33,796 bases of DNA from the NCBI RefSeq assembly GCF_018332695.1, contig NZ_BOQN01000057.1, positions 1 through 33,796 on the forward strand, written 5' to 3'. Under the pieces are notes generated by a model. That model was given only the letters and a program-made list of their open reading frames with translations, did no database searches and was not told the DNA's origin. How positions within the stretch are numbered: the first letter of the stretch is position 1; each line of letters opens with the position of its first letter. Both the position numbers and the translations under genes were made by a program. Source of the DNA: Paractinoplanes toevensis (lineage in GTDB: Bacteria; Actinomycetota; Actinomycetes; Mycobacteriales; Micromonosporaceae). This document shows positions 6,501 through 15,085 of the stretch, piece by piece.

Positions 6501-9441
6501 CGTTGTCCCCGGCGTTGTTGCTGGCGGTCACCGTGAACAGGTACGACCTGGTCGCGGTGAGATCGGTGAAAACGCAGGTCGTCGGGTCGCCCGCGACCTG
6601 CTTGTCGCACCCGACGACGGCCGGCGTGCCGTCGGTCGGGGTGGCGGTGACGGTGTAGGTTGCCGTCTCACCGCCGCTGTTGGGCGCGTCCCAGGTGACC
6701 GTCACCTTCTTCGGCACGTTGCCGCGGGCCGCCGTCACGTTGCGGGGCGGGCCGGGCTCGTCCGGGATCAGGGCCGGGGTCGCGCTCGCCGCGGTGGAGT
6801 CCACGGCGTTCTCGGCGGCGACCGTGAAGGTGTACGGCGCGGTCGTCTTGAGCCCGGTGTAGGTGCAGGACAGCTGGGTCCCCGGCAGGTTGTCGCAGGT
6901 TGTCGGGATCGGCGCGGTGCCGTCGCTGGAGGCCGGCGTCACCGTGTAACCGGTGACCGCCACGCCGGTCGGCGCGGTCCAGGTCACGACCACCTTGCCC
7001 GGCACGTTGCCGAGGACCGCCGCGACGCCGCCGGGCGCACCCGGTTTGTCCGCGGTGATCGGGCCGACCGTGGCCGGGTCCGAGTCGCCGGCGTTGTTGC
7101 TCGCGATGACCGCGAACGTGTACGCCCTCGCCGGGTCCAGCGTGAACGCGCACGACGTCGTGCTCGACGAGACAGCGGTGCACGGCGTGGCCGAGTTGTT
7201 CAGGTCGTCCGTGGCGGTCGCCGTGTAACTGGCCACCTCCCCGCCGGCGGCCGGCGCGGCCCAGGTCAGGGTCGCCTCACCGACGGCGGTCACGGTGAGG
7301 TCCACCGAGGTCGGCGTGCCCGGCCGGTCCGGCAGCACCGCCGGGCTGGTCGGGGACGCGTCCGTGCCACCGAGGAAGTTCTCGGCCCGTACCGTGAAGG
7401 TGTAGTGCTTGGCGGCCGTGAGGCCGGTGATGGGGCAGGTCAGCGCGGCGACCTCGCAGGCGGCCGGCAGCGTGCCGCCGTCGGCCGAGTGGGCCGTCAC
7501 GATGTAGCGCGTGGCCGTTCCCTGCGCCGGCAGGCTCCAGTTGACGTCCACCTCCCCCGGTGCGGTGCCCAGGACGACGACCGGCGTCTCGGCGGCACTC
7601 GGGATGTCCGGCACCGCGACGGTCGCCGTGGCGTCCGCGGAGTGTCCGGCCGCGTTGGCGGCGGTCACCGTGAAGGTGTACGACCCGGCCGCGTCCAGGC
7701 TGGTGAAGGGGCAGCTCAGCGTGTTGGCGGGAACCTCGTCGCAGGCAACCGTCGCCGGCGCGCCGTCGGCCGGGGTGGCCGTGGCCGTGTAGGTCTCCAC
7801 CACGCCGCCGCCCGAGGCGGCCGGTGGCGTCCAGGTCACCGTGGCGGCGTCGACGCCGTCCCGGGTGACGACCGCGGTGGCCGGCGCGGCCGGCTTGTTC
7901 GGGGTGAACGCCGCGCTGGGATCCGAGGTCACCGATCCGAGGTCACCGATGGCGGTCACGGTGAACGTGTACGACGCCTCCGGGGTCAGGCCGGTGATCG
8001 TGCAGGACGGCACGTCCAGGTTGAATCCGCAGCCCGCGCTCTTCTCGCCGAGGAGGGCACCGCCGGTCGTCGAGCTGACCGTCACCGTGTAGTAGATGAC
8101 CGGCCCGCCGGTGACCGGCTTGTCCCAGGTCAGTTCCACGGTGCCGGGGCTGTCGGCGACCAGCGCCGCCACCGGCGTGGCCGGCTTGGTCGGCAGCTGC
8201 GAGACGATCGAGTCGCTCGGGTCGGACGGGTCCGAGTTGACCGCGCCCTTCGCCACCACCCGGAAGGTGTAGGCGACGCCGTCGTCCAGGCCGGAGAAGT
8301 CGCAGTGGATCACGGTCGCGGCGGTCTCGCACGGGCTGGGCGGCGTGTTGTCCACGATCGAGGCGGGCGTGACCGTGTACCCGGTCACCGCGCCGCCCTC
8401 GGGCGCGGTCCAGTTCACCGTCACCTGGCCGGCCTCGGCCCCCAACTCCACGGTCGGCGCGTCCGGTTTGTTCGGCTTGCCCGGGATGATCGCGGCGGAG
8501 GTCGAGCTGAAGCCGGAGCTGCCACCGTAGGTGCCCTCACCGTTCGCCCGCACCGTGAACGTGTAGGACTGGGTCTCGTCGAGCCCGGTGACCTGGCACT
8601 CGGTGGCGTCGGCCGACGTCGTCGCGCAGGCGTTCGAGGGTGCGCCCCCGGTGCTCTTCTGCACGGTGTATCCGCTGATCGCGGCGTTGCCGGTCGGCTT
8701 GGTCCAGGACACCGTCACCGCTGAGTTGGATACCCGGGTGATCGTCGGCGCATCCGGGGTGACCGGCACGCCGACGTACTTCGGCGTGGACGCCGGACCC
8801 ACCGCCGAGCTTCCGGTGGCCCCCGTCCCGATGGCGGTCAGCTTGAACGTGTACGACTGCCCCGGAGTCAGACCCGCGACGTCGCAGCTCGTCCCCGAGA
8901 CCAGCCCCAGACAGGGGCCGGTCAGCCCACTGGTCGTGGAGGGGGTGACCCGGTAGGCGGTGACGATGCCGCCCGGGTCGTTCGGTACCCAGCTCACGCT
9001 CATCGTGGTCTGATCGTCTTTGGTGTAGGTGACGGTCGGCTGGAGCGGAGTCGCCGGCGGACCGGGTGTCACCGAGGCCGCGTTGACCGCGCTCGAGCAG
9101 TTGCTGCTGTCCGCGGTCGCGCAGGCGGCCACGCTGGCGACGTATGCGGTGTTCGCCGTGAGGTTGCTGATCGTGCAGCTGATCCCGCCGGTCTCGCAGG
9201 ACTCGCCGCCGGCGACGGCGCGGTAGTGGTTGACACCGCCACCGGCCGGCGCGGTCCACGAGACGGTGATCGTCCGCCGGCCCGCCACGGCCGTGACGCC
9301 GGTGGGCGACCCGGGCGCCGCGGCGGCGGGACCGGGGTTCGTCAGCACCCCGCACACGGTCAGCAACCCGCACACGGCCGCCAGTGCCCATCTGGAGACT
9401 CTTCGCCGCTGTCGCGGCGCTACAACTTCCATTACTTCCAC
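3580..9441 (-). CDS. Secreted protein with 19 fibronectin type III domains
   Basis: A 1953-residue exported protein. A signal peptide covers about 1-42: basic RQRRRVSR, a hydrophobic core, then PAAAA. Nineteen consecutive fibronectin type III domains of about 95 residues follow. Each has the VxWTxP, GYxVTxxS and YTFxVxAxN landmarks and a linker rich in Pro and Gly (KPGAP, RPGEP). Every domain also has two cysteines, one before and one at the strand preceding the GLxxxxxYTF segment, suggesting one disulfide per domain. The C-terminus (about 1860-1953) is an IPT/TIG-like beta domain with VAPGTVKAGGAVTISGSGF. No enzymatic domain, LPXTG motif or membrane anchor is visible. A role in adhesion or surface structure is inference. 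GTG 9441 and ATG 9432 are both possible starts; GGGGGTGG upstream favours the ATG slightly. Confidence 0.9.
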   Translation of the reverse strand: MEVMEVVAPRQRRRVSRWALAAVCGLLTVCGVLTNPGPAAAAPGSPTGVTAVAGRRTITVSWTAPAGGGVNHYRAVAGGESCETGGISCTISNLTANTAYVASVAACATADSSNCSSAVNAASVTPGPPATPLQPTVTYTKDDQTTMSVSWVPNDPGGIVTAYRVTPSTTSGLTGPCLGLVSGTSCDVAGLTPGQSYTFKLTAIGTGATGSSAVGPASTPKYVGVPVTPDAPTITRVSNSAVTVSWTKPTGNAAISGYTVQKSTGGAPSNACATTSADATECQVTGLDETQSYTFTVRANGEGTYGGSSGFSSTSAAIIPGKPNKPDAPTVELGAEAGQVTVNWTAPEGGAVTGYTVTPASIVDNTPPSPCETAATVIHCDFSGLDDGVAYTFRVVAKGAVNSDPSDPSDSIVSQLPTKPATPVAALVADSPGTVELTWDKPVTGGPVIYYTVTVSSTTGGALLGEKSAGCGFNLDVPSCTITGLTPEASYTFTVTAIGDLGSVTSDPSAAFTPNKPAAPATAVVTRDGVDAATVTWTPPAASGGGVVETYTATATPADGAPATVACDEVPANTLSCPFTSLDAAGSYTFTVTAANAAGHSADATATVAVPDIPSAAETPVVVLGTAPGEVDVNWSLPAQGTATRYIVTAHSADGGTLPAACEVAALTCPITGLTAAKHYTFTVRAENFLGGTDASPTSPAVLPDRPGTPTSVDLTVTAVGEATLTWAAPAAGGEVASYTATATDDLNNSATPCTAVSSSTTSCAFTLDPARAYTFAVIASNNAGDSDPATVGPITADKPGAPGGVAAVLGNVPGKVVVTWTAPTGVAVTGYTVTPASSDGTAPIPTTCDNLPGTQLSCTYTGLKTTAPYTFTVAAENAVDSTAASATPALIPDEPGPPRNVTAARGNVPKKVTVTWDAPNSGGETATYTVTATPTDGTPAVVGCDKQVAGDPTTCVFTDLTATRSYLFTVTASNNAGDNDEATTTGLMPNEPDKPTGVKVEVNGPGSVTVTWNAPTGANLTTGWVVTPATSDGATPNPATCPVAASAARTCTFTGLTTTARYTFVVRASNEAGDTDSDPTNEVVANKPGAPGAPVTIITGDETVRLFWTPPVLGGPVTGYSVTAYTAGQPDTPITSAACTDLEVPTVTCEFDGLSMSELYTFRVTTSGPGGDVQGDRSMPVSTERPGEPAPPTVELSGPGAVRVSWDPPEVGGPVLGYSVVSTPDMSAPARCTNVNAMTTTCVFDRLRRGRTYTFRVLANGTADRSTSSGASQPILVPAVAPGKPAAPVVRVLAPDKVRLAWTAPVGAGVVSRYAVAAYTDKEPDTAITSGTCTDLTTLTCDFGELKPDETYTFRVTATGPGGDVEGDPSATVTTAAPGKPAAPTVTLIGPDAVRVTWTEPTGGGQIISYSVTSQPDVSPPARCTTVNALTCDFDRLHGGTAYTFTVTANGTANRSTVSDASETVVVPSPAATPAAPAVALTDETGTVTVSWTAPGTGGSITGYEVRSTPGFRGCAVPPGPGVTSCSVPGLDPGTTYTFRVRALGVNGQDSEFGPASKAIVPGAPSAPELVVAAAGNRQVDASWTPSADSSRVDHYRATATPGGKYCETTGIECAIDGLDNLMVYTITVTAVTKEGISSTPSAPSGRVRPTAGRPGSPTAVTAAIGDAGTVVKWTAPVTVGDGIARYVATAVDATGASRQSCSTPDGTTTTCPITGLTNGTTYTVTVVSVGRGASGYSEPATADRTVTPKAVPPVPTGVTVTSIAKGLTVSWKPGTATGGDAVAGFTATADGGTAPATCSGSSATSTSCTISGLTPGSYSVTVVARGVTAGFVSKPSSPVDATALTAVAPVPGTSLPTSAGVLTVAPGTVKAGGAVTISGSGFAPYTAIAVAIYSPRVTVPAVVVTDSKGAFTQEVTIPAGVAIGTRAIVAGGQTSATNTAVRYLTAPLTVS
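5030..6180 (-). repeat. Duplicated two-domain unit in the Fn3 array
   Basis: Within the Fn3 array, domains 12-13 (about 5603-6180) and 14-15 (about 5030-5602) are clearly more alike than other neighbours. Domains 12 and 14 share ITS-x-x-CTDL and SGPGGDVQGD/TGPGGDVEGD. Domains 13 and 15 share SxPARCTxVNA and ANGTAxRST. This marks a recent tandem duplication of a pair of domains. Confidence 0.75.
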
Positions 9442-9501
9442 CCCCGCGGTTAGCCCCGACGACCTGCCGGCCCGGGTACGACGTATTCCTCCACAACGTA
9501 G

Positions 9502-9520
9502 TCATTTCGGGGGAAAATGA
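9502..9520. promoter_or_regulatory. Short inverted repeat between divergent genes
   Basis: TCATTT and AAATGA are perfect 6-bp arms around CGGGGGA. The site lies in the 148-base interval between the divergently transcribed Fn3-array gene and the YjbQ-family gene. It could be an operator for either. No regulator is known for it. Confidence 0.3.
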
Positions 9521-9589
9521 TGCTTAAACCACCTAATGGGATGCACCCCGACCGGGCGGATGTGTTAAAGGGGCTGGCAGACTCGGATC

Positions 9590-9994
9590 ATGCGCACCGA
9601 AGTGATCACCGTCCGGACCGGCGGCTCGCCGGTTGTCCGCGACATCACATCCGAGGCCGCCGCGTTCGTCCGGTCCGAAGGGGACGGCCTGCTGCACGTC
9701 TTCGTGCCGCACGCCACGGCGGGTCTCGCGATCATCGAGACCGGGGCCGGGTCCGACGACGATCTGCTGGCCGCGATCGACGAGCTGCTGCCCACCGAGG
9801 ACAAGTGGCGGCACCGGCACGGTTCCCGCGGCCACGGCCGTGACCACGTACTTCCGGCCTGGATCCCGCCGTACGCCACACTGCCGGTGATCGGCGGGAA
9901 GATCGCGCTGGGCACCTGGCAGTCGATCTGCCTGGTGGACACCAACGGCGACAATCCGGTCCGCCAGGTTCGGCTGAGCTTTCTGGCCGGTTGA
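9590..9994 (+). CDS. YjbQ (UPF0047) family protein
   Basis: A 134-residue small cytosolic protein of the YjbQ/UPF0047 family. Some members have weak thiamine-phosphate synthase activity, but the physiological role is unsettled. Family landmarks are VPHATAGLAIIET (about 38-50), then HRHGSRGHGRDHVLPAWI, then LGTWQSICLVDTN near the C-terminus. The conserved histidines form the presumed metal or ligand site. The length is typical. The ATG has no clear Shine-Dalgarno sequence; an AAAGGGG tract lies about 20 bases upstream. It is divergent from the Fn3-array gene, and aceE follows on the same strand after a 148-base gap, so cotranscription is unlikely. Confidence 0.88.
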   Translation: MRTEVITVRTGGSPVVRDITSEAAAFVRSEGDGLLHVFVPHATAGLAIIETGAGSDDDLLAAIDELLPTEDKWRHRHGSRGHGRDHVLPAWIPPYATLPVIGGKIALGTWQSICLVDTNGDNPVRQVRLSFLAG

Positions 9995-10014
9995 GAAGTT
10001 ACTGGTCAGTACGT

Positions 10015-10034
10015 GTGTCCCGGATCGCGGACAC
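10015..10034. promoter_or_regulatory. Inverted repeat upstream of aceE
   Basis: GTGTCC and GGACAC are perfect 6-bp arms separated by eight bases, in the gap between the YjbQ-family gene and aceE. The position suits either a terminator for the first gene or an operator for aceE. No T tract is present. Confidence 0.35.
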
Positions 10035-10142
10035 CCCGGGTAGGCGTGACGATGCCCACCGCGAGGGGGCAGGATGGAGGCATCTCCGAGCGACCCACAC
10101 AATGCGCCGCTCGGTTCCTACACCCGACCAAGAGGATTGCCT

Positions 10143-12881
10143 GTGGCCACGGAGCGCAAGCGCCCGGTAATCAGTGATGGCCTGCCGAGCCAGCTTCCGG
10201 ACATCGACCCCGAAGAAACCAATGAGTGGGTCGAGTCCCTCGACGGAGTCATCGACGAACGCGGCGCCAAGAGAGCCCGTTACGTTATGTTGCGCCTGCT
10301 CGAGCGGGCCCGGGAGCGACAGGTCGGCGTGCCCCCGCTGACCTCCACCGATTACATCAACACGATCCCGCCGGAGCAGGAACCCTGGTTCCCCGGCGAC
10401 GAGTTCGTGGAGCGCCGCATCCGGGCCTACATCCGGTGGAACGCGGCCATGCTCGTGCACCGTGCGCAGCGACCCGAGATCGGGGTCGGTGGTCACATCT
10501 CGACGTACGCGTCGAGCGCCAGCCTCTACGAGGTCGGCATGAACCACTTCTTCCGGGGCAAGGACCACCCGGGCGGCGGCGACCACATCTTCTTCCAGGG
10601 CCACGCCTCCCCCGGCATGTACGCGCGCGCGTACATGGAAGGCCGGCTCAGCGAGAACGACCTGGACGGTTTCCGCCAGGAGCTGTCGCACTCCGGTGGC
10701 GGCCTTCCGTCCTACCCGCACCCCCGGCTCATGCCGAACTTCTGGGAGTTCCCGACGGTCAGCATGGGCCTCGGCCCGCTGAACGCGATCTACCAGGCGC
10801 GGTACAACCGCTACCTGCACAACCGCGGCATCAAGGACACCAGCCAGCAGCACGTCTGGGCGTTCCTGGGCGACGGCGAGATGGACGAGGTGGAGTCGCT
10901 CGGCGCGATCGGCCTGGCCGCCCGCGAGGAGCTCGACAACCTCACCTTCGTGATCAACTGCAACCTGCAGCGTCTCGACGGCCCGGTCCGCGGTAACGGC
11001 AAGGTCATCCAGGAGCTGGAGTCGTTCTTCCGCGGCGCCGGCTGGAACGTGATCAAGGTCGTCTGGGGCCGCGAGTGGGACCCGCTGCTCGCCGCGGACA
11101 CCGACGGCGCGCTGGTCAACCTGATGAACGTGACGCCCGACGGTGACTACCAGACGTACAAGGGCGAGTCCGGGGCGTACGTGCGGGAGAACTTCTTCGG
11201 CCGTGACCCGCGCACCCGCAAGCTGGTCGAGGGCATGACCGACGACGAGGTCTGGAACCTCAAGCGCGGCGGTCACGACTACAAGAAGCTGTACGCGGCA
11301 TACAAGGCGGCCACCGAGCACACCGGCCAGCCGACCGTGATCCTCGCCAAGACGATCAAGGGCTGGACGCTGGGCTCGCACTTCGAGGCCCGTAACGCCA
11401 CCCACCAGATGAAGAAGCTGACCCTGGACGACCTCAAGGGCTTCCGGGACCGCCTCTACCTGGAGATCAGCGACAAGCAGCTCGAGGAGAACCCGTACCT
11501 CCCGCCGTACTTCCACCCCGGTGAGAAGTCCGACGAGATGCAGTACATGCTCGAGCGCCGCCGCGAGCTGGGCGGCCCCATCCCGTCCCGGCGCACCAAG
11601 CACAAGTCGCTGGCGATCCCCGACTCGAAGGCGTTCGGCGACGTCAAGCGGGGCAGCGGCAAGCAGAAGGTCGCGACCACGATGGCCTTCGTCCGGTTGC
11701 TGAAAGACCTGATGAAGGACAAGGAGTTCGGCCCGCGCTGGGTGCCGATCATCCCGGACGAGGCGCGTACGTTCGGTCTGGACTCGCTCTTCCCGACGAA
11801 GAAGATCTACTCCCCGCACGGCCAGACCTACACGTCGGTCGACCGGGAGCTCTTCCTGTCGTACAAGGAGGCGACCAACGGCCAGATCCTGCACGAGGGG
11901 ATCAACGAGGCCGGGTCGACGGCGAGCTTCATCGCGGCCGGCACGTCCTACGCCACGCACGACGAGCCGATGATCCCGCTGTACATCTTCTACTCGATGT
12001 TCGGCTTCCAGCGCACGGCCGACGAGCTGTGGGCCGCCGCCGACCAGATGACCCGGGGCTTCCTGCTCGGCGCCACGGCCGGCCGCACCACGCTGAACGG
12101 CGAGGGCCTGCAGCACGAGGACGGCCACTCGCTGCTCATCGCGGCCACCAACCCGGCCGTGGTGGCGTACGACCCGGCGTTCGCGTTCGAGATCGCGCAC
12201 ATCGTCGAGAACGGCCTGCACCGGATGTACGGCGAGCAGCAGGAGAACGTCTTCTACTACCTCACCATCTACAACGAGCCGATCCTCCAGCCCGCCGAGC
12301 CCGCGGGGGTCGACGTGGAGGGCCTGCTCAAGGGCATCTACAAATACAAGGCGGCCCCGGAGACCACCGGCCCGAAGGCGCAGATCCTGGCCTCCGGCAC
12401 CGGCATGCAGTGGGCGCTCAAGGCCCAGGAACTGCTGGCCCAGGACTGGGGCGTGGCCGCCGACGTCTGGTCGGTGACCTCGTGGACCGAGCTGCGGCGC
12501 GACGCCGTGACGGTCGAGGAGCACAACCTGCTCAACCCCGGTGACCAGCCGCGGAAGCCGTACATCCAGCAGAAGCTGGAGGGCACCGAGGGCCCGGCCG
12601 TCGCGGTCAGCGACTTCATGCGGGCGGTGCCCGACCTGATCTCGCGCTGGGTGCCGAACGACTACACGTCGCTGGGCACCGACGGCTTCGGCATGAGCGA
12701 CACCCGGCACGCGCTGCGGCGGCACTTCCACGTGGACGCCGAGTCGGTGGCCGTGGCCACTCTGCGCCAGCTGGCGCTGCGCGGCAAGGTGCCGGTGCAC
12801 GTGCCGGCCGAGGCGGCCAAGAAGTACGCGATCGACGACGTCAACGCGGCGCCGGTCGGCGAGACCGGCGGCGACAGCTAG
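10143..12881 (+). CDS. aceE: Pyruvate dehydrogenase E1, homodimeric AceE type
   Basis: A 912-residue thiamine-diphosphate subunit that decarboxylates pyruvate and acetylates the lipoyl group of E2, feeding acetyl-CoA to the TCA cycle and fatty acid synthesis. Landmarks are SQLPDIDPEETNEW at the start, LTSTDYINTIPPEQEPWFPGD, GHISTYASSASLYEVG, and the cofactor motif from GDGEMDE to NCNLQRLDGPVRGN. Length matches the family. GTG 10143 is chosen because AAGAGGA sits about seven bases upstream and because the N-terminus then aligns with relatives. An in-frame ATG at 10074, also with a purine-rich upstream tract, would add 23 residues that look non-conserved. E2 and E3 genes are not in the window. 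The gene ends in a strong terminator. Confidence 0.96.
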   Translation: MATERKRPVISDGLPSQLPDIDPEETNEWVESLDGVIDERGAKRARYVMLRLLERARERQVGVPPLTSTDYINTIPPEQEPWFPGDEFVERRIRAYIRWNAAMLVHRAQRPEIGVGGHISTYASSASLYEVGMNHFFRGKDHPGGGDHIFFQGHASPGMYARAYMEGRLSENDLDGFRQELSHSGGGLPSYPHPRLMPNFWEFPTVSMGLGPLNAIYQARYNRYLHNRGIKDTSQQHVWAFLGDGEMDEVESLGAIGLAAREELDNLTFVINCNLQRLDGPVRGNGKVIQELESFFRGAGWNVIKVVWGREWDPLLAADTDGALVNLMNVTPDGDYQTYKGESGAYVRENFFGRDPRTRKLVEGMTDDEVWNLKRGGHDYKKLYAAYKAATEHTGQPTVILAKTIKGWTLGSHFEARNATHQMKKLTLDDLKGFRDRLYLEISDKQLEENPYLPPYFHPGEKSDEMQYMLERRRELGGPIPSRRTKHKSLAIPDSKAFGDVKRGSGKQKVATTMAFVRLLKDLMKDKEFGPRWVPIIPDEARTFGLDSLFPTKKIYSPHGQTYTSVDRELFLSYKEATNGQILHEGINEAGSTASFIAAGTSYATHDEPMIPLYIFYSMFGFQRTADELWAAADQMTRGFLLGATAGRTTLNGEGLQHEDGHSLLIAATNPAVVAYDPAFAFEIAHIVENGLHRMYGEQQENVFYYLTIYNEPILQPAEPAGVDVEGLLKGIYKYKAAPETTGPKAQILASGTGMQWALKAQELLAQDWGVAADVWSVTSWTELRRDAVTVEEHNLLNPGDQPRKPYIQQKLEGTEGPAVAVSDFMRAVPDLISRWVPNDYTSLGTDGFGMSDTRHALRRHFHVDAESVAVATLRQLALRGKVPVHVPAEAAKKYAIDDVNAAPVGETGGDS

Positions 12882-12894
12882 CGAATCCTCCGAC

Positions 12895-12926
12895 AAAAGG
12901 CCCTACCCGTACGGGTAGGGCCTTTT
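12895..12926. terminator. Strong intrinsic terminator after aceE
   Basis: A perfect 32-base palindrome: a 16-base arm (AAAAGGCCCTACCCGT) and its exact complement, ending in TTTT. It begins 14 bases past the aceE stop. The A tract at the start and T tract at the end make it potentially active in both directions. Confidence 0.92.
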
Positions 12927-12964
12927 GTGCTCAGAACGCGCATCCGCGTGCCGATGGGTACGAG

Positions 12965-15085
12965 GTGCGCCTCCAGATAAGCCACCGCCTCCTCGCCCTC
13001 GGGCTGGGCGGGGTCCTGAGTACCGCCGTCGTCCTGGTGGGCGTCGGCGCCTGGCAGAGCAGCCGGTCGGCCGACAGCACCGAGACCGAGGTGGTCCGGC
13101 AGAACACCGAGAACCTGGACCGGACCACCGGCGAGATCACCACGCTGGTGAGTTCGGTCGCCGAGGAGGTCCAGGACGGGGTGGCCGCCGACATGAAGGC
13201 CGCCGACGTGCTGCTCGCCCAGCGCGGCGGGGCCCGGCTCTCCGGCCGCACCACGACCTGGACCGCGACCAACCAGACCACCCAGGCCAAGAAGACCGTC
13301 ACGCTGCCCCGGCTGACCATCGGCGGCAGGTGGCTCGGCCAGAACACCGACACCGGCACCACCACCCCGTTCGTCGACGACGTGGTGGATCAGCTGGGCG
13401 GCGCGGTGACCGTCTTCCAGCGCATGGACGACGCCGGTGACCTGCTGCGGGTCGGCACCACGGTGAAGGCGACCACCGGGAAACGCGCGATCGGTACGTA
13501 CATCCCGGCGACCGCGGCGGACGGTACGGCGAACGCGGTGGCCACCGCGATCAAGGCCGGCAAGTCGTAGCGGGGCGTGGCCCAGGTGGTCGGCACCTGG
13601 TACATCACCGCGTACGACCCGATGAAGGACGGCTCCGGCAAAGTGATCGGAGCGCTGTTCACCGGTGTGCCGCAGGCCGACGCGCTGACCAACCTGACCG
13701 ATGCGATCGCCGCCGAGAAGGTCGGCGACAACGGCTGGACCTCGGTCTACAGCACGTCCGCCAGCGACGCCGGCCGGGTCATCGCCTCCAGCCTGTCCGA
13801 CCAGGTCGGCCAGACCGTGCTCGACGCGACCGACGCGAAGGGCACGAAGTACGTCGAGGAGATCGTGGCGAAGGCGCCCACCCTGGGCGACGACGAGACC
13901 TGGCGTACGACCTACCAGCTGCCCGGCTCGTCGAACGGAAAGAACGGCTCGACCACCACGACGGTGGCGTACTACTCGCCGTACAACTGGGCCATCGTGG
14001 TCGCCGGGTACGACCAGGACTCGGCCGGTGCGGTGAACGCGGTCAACGACGGCCGGCGCGACATGCTGGTCTCGTTCATCCTCGCCGCGCTGCTGCTGGC
14101 GGTGGCCGGCGGCCTGATCGCGGGCTTCCTGGCCCGGCGGATCGCGAGCCGGTTGCGGCTGCTCACCGACGCGCTGTCCCGGCTCGCGCACCGCGATCTG
14201 ACCGTCTCGGTGCACGTCGGCGGCACCGACGAGATCGCGGTGGCCGGCGAGGAACTGAACACGGCCGTGGCCGAGCTGCGCAACGTGATGACCGGGGTGA
14301 CGAGCGCGTCGCACCAGGTCTCGGCGGCCGCCCAGGAGGTGGCGGCGAACGGCGGTGACCTGTCCACCTCGGCGGAGGCCGCCTCGGCCCGGGCCGGGAC
14401 GGTGAACCTGGCCGCGGAGGGCGTGTCGAGCGTCGTGCAGACGGTGGCCGCGGGCGCCGAGGAGATGGGCGCCTCGATCTCGGAGATCTCGCACAACGCG
14501 CAGGAGGCGGCGCAGGCCGGACGGGACGGCGTGGCGCTGAGCACGGCGGCCGGCGGGGTCATCAACGAGCTGCGCGACTCCACCACCGCGATCGCCGACG
14601 TGGTGCGGCTGATCGCCGGTATCGCCGAGCAGACCAACCTGCTCGCGCTGAACGCCACCATCGAGGCAGCCCGGGCCGGCGAGACCGGCAAGGGCTTCGC
14701 GGTGGTCGCCGGCGAGGTCAAGGAACTGGCCCAGGAGACCGCGCGGGCCACCGAGGACGTGACCGCGCGGGTCGCCGCGATCGAGGGCGACACCACCCGG
14801 GCGGTCTCCGCGATCGAGGCCATCACGGCCCGGATCGCGCAGGTCAACGACTATCAGACGGCCATCGCGGCGGCGGTCGAACAGCAGGCGGCCACGACCG
14901 CCGAGATGGCCCGCAACATCGCCGAGGTGGCGTCGGGCAGCCGGGACATCGCCGAGGGCATCGGGGTGGTCAGCGGCGCCGTGGACGGCACCCGTCAGTC
15001 GGTGACCGTCTCGCACCGGGCGGCGGACGAACTGAACGCCACCGCCCGCCGCCTGACCGGTCTGGTGGACCGATTCACTGTCTGA
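12965..15085 (+). pseudogene. Methyl-accepting chemotaxis receptor split by an in-frame TAG
   Basis: A chemotaxis receptor of 706 residues if the internal stop is read through. Residues 1-201 hold a membrane segment (about 8-28) and the first half of a double-Cache extracellular sensor. Codon 202 (13568-13570) is TAG, where the context AGKS-stop-RGVAQVVGTWY suggests tyrosine. The frame continues without shift through the rest of the sensor, a second membrane segment (LVSFILAALLLAVAGGLIAGF), a HAMP linker and a full signalling domain with the hairpin tip IAEQTNLLALNATIEAARAG. All downstream sequence looks intact. A single C-to-G change would explain the stop. A GTG at 13577 could restart translation but without the first membrane segment. 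GTG 12965 is the only sensible start; its ribosome site is weak. Confidence 0.85.

Noticed and set aside
4654..8724. A 1356-codon open frame on the plus strand inside the Fn3-array gene
   Set aside because: It is rich in Arg, Gly, Ala and Pro, shows no domain and is antisense to a clear repeat protein. Long antisense frames are expected where third positions are mostly G or C.
10074..10142. ATG start 23 codons earlier for aceE
   Set aside because: A purine-rich site is present, but the added residues do not resemble the family, and the GTG with AAGAGGA does.
9999..12896. A 965-codon frame antisense to aceE
   Set aside because: It mirrors the aceE reading frame and has the composition of a high-GC shadow; aceE is certain.
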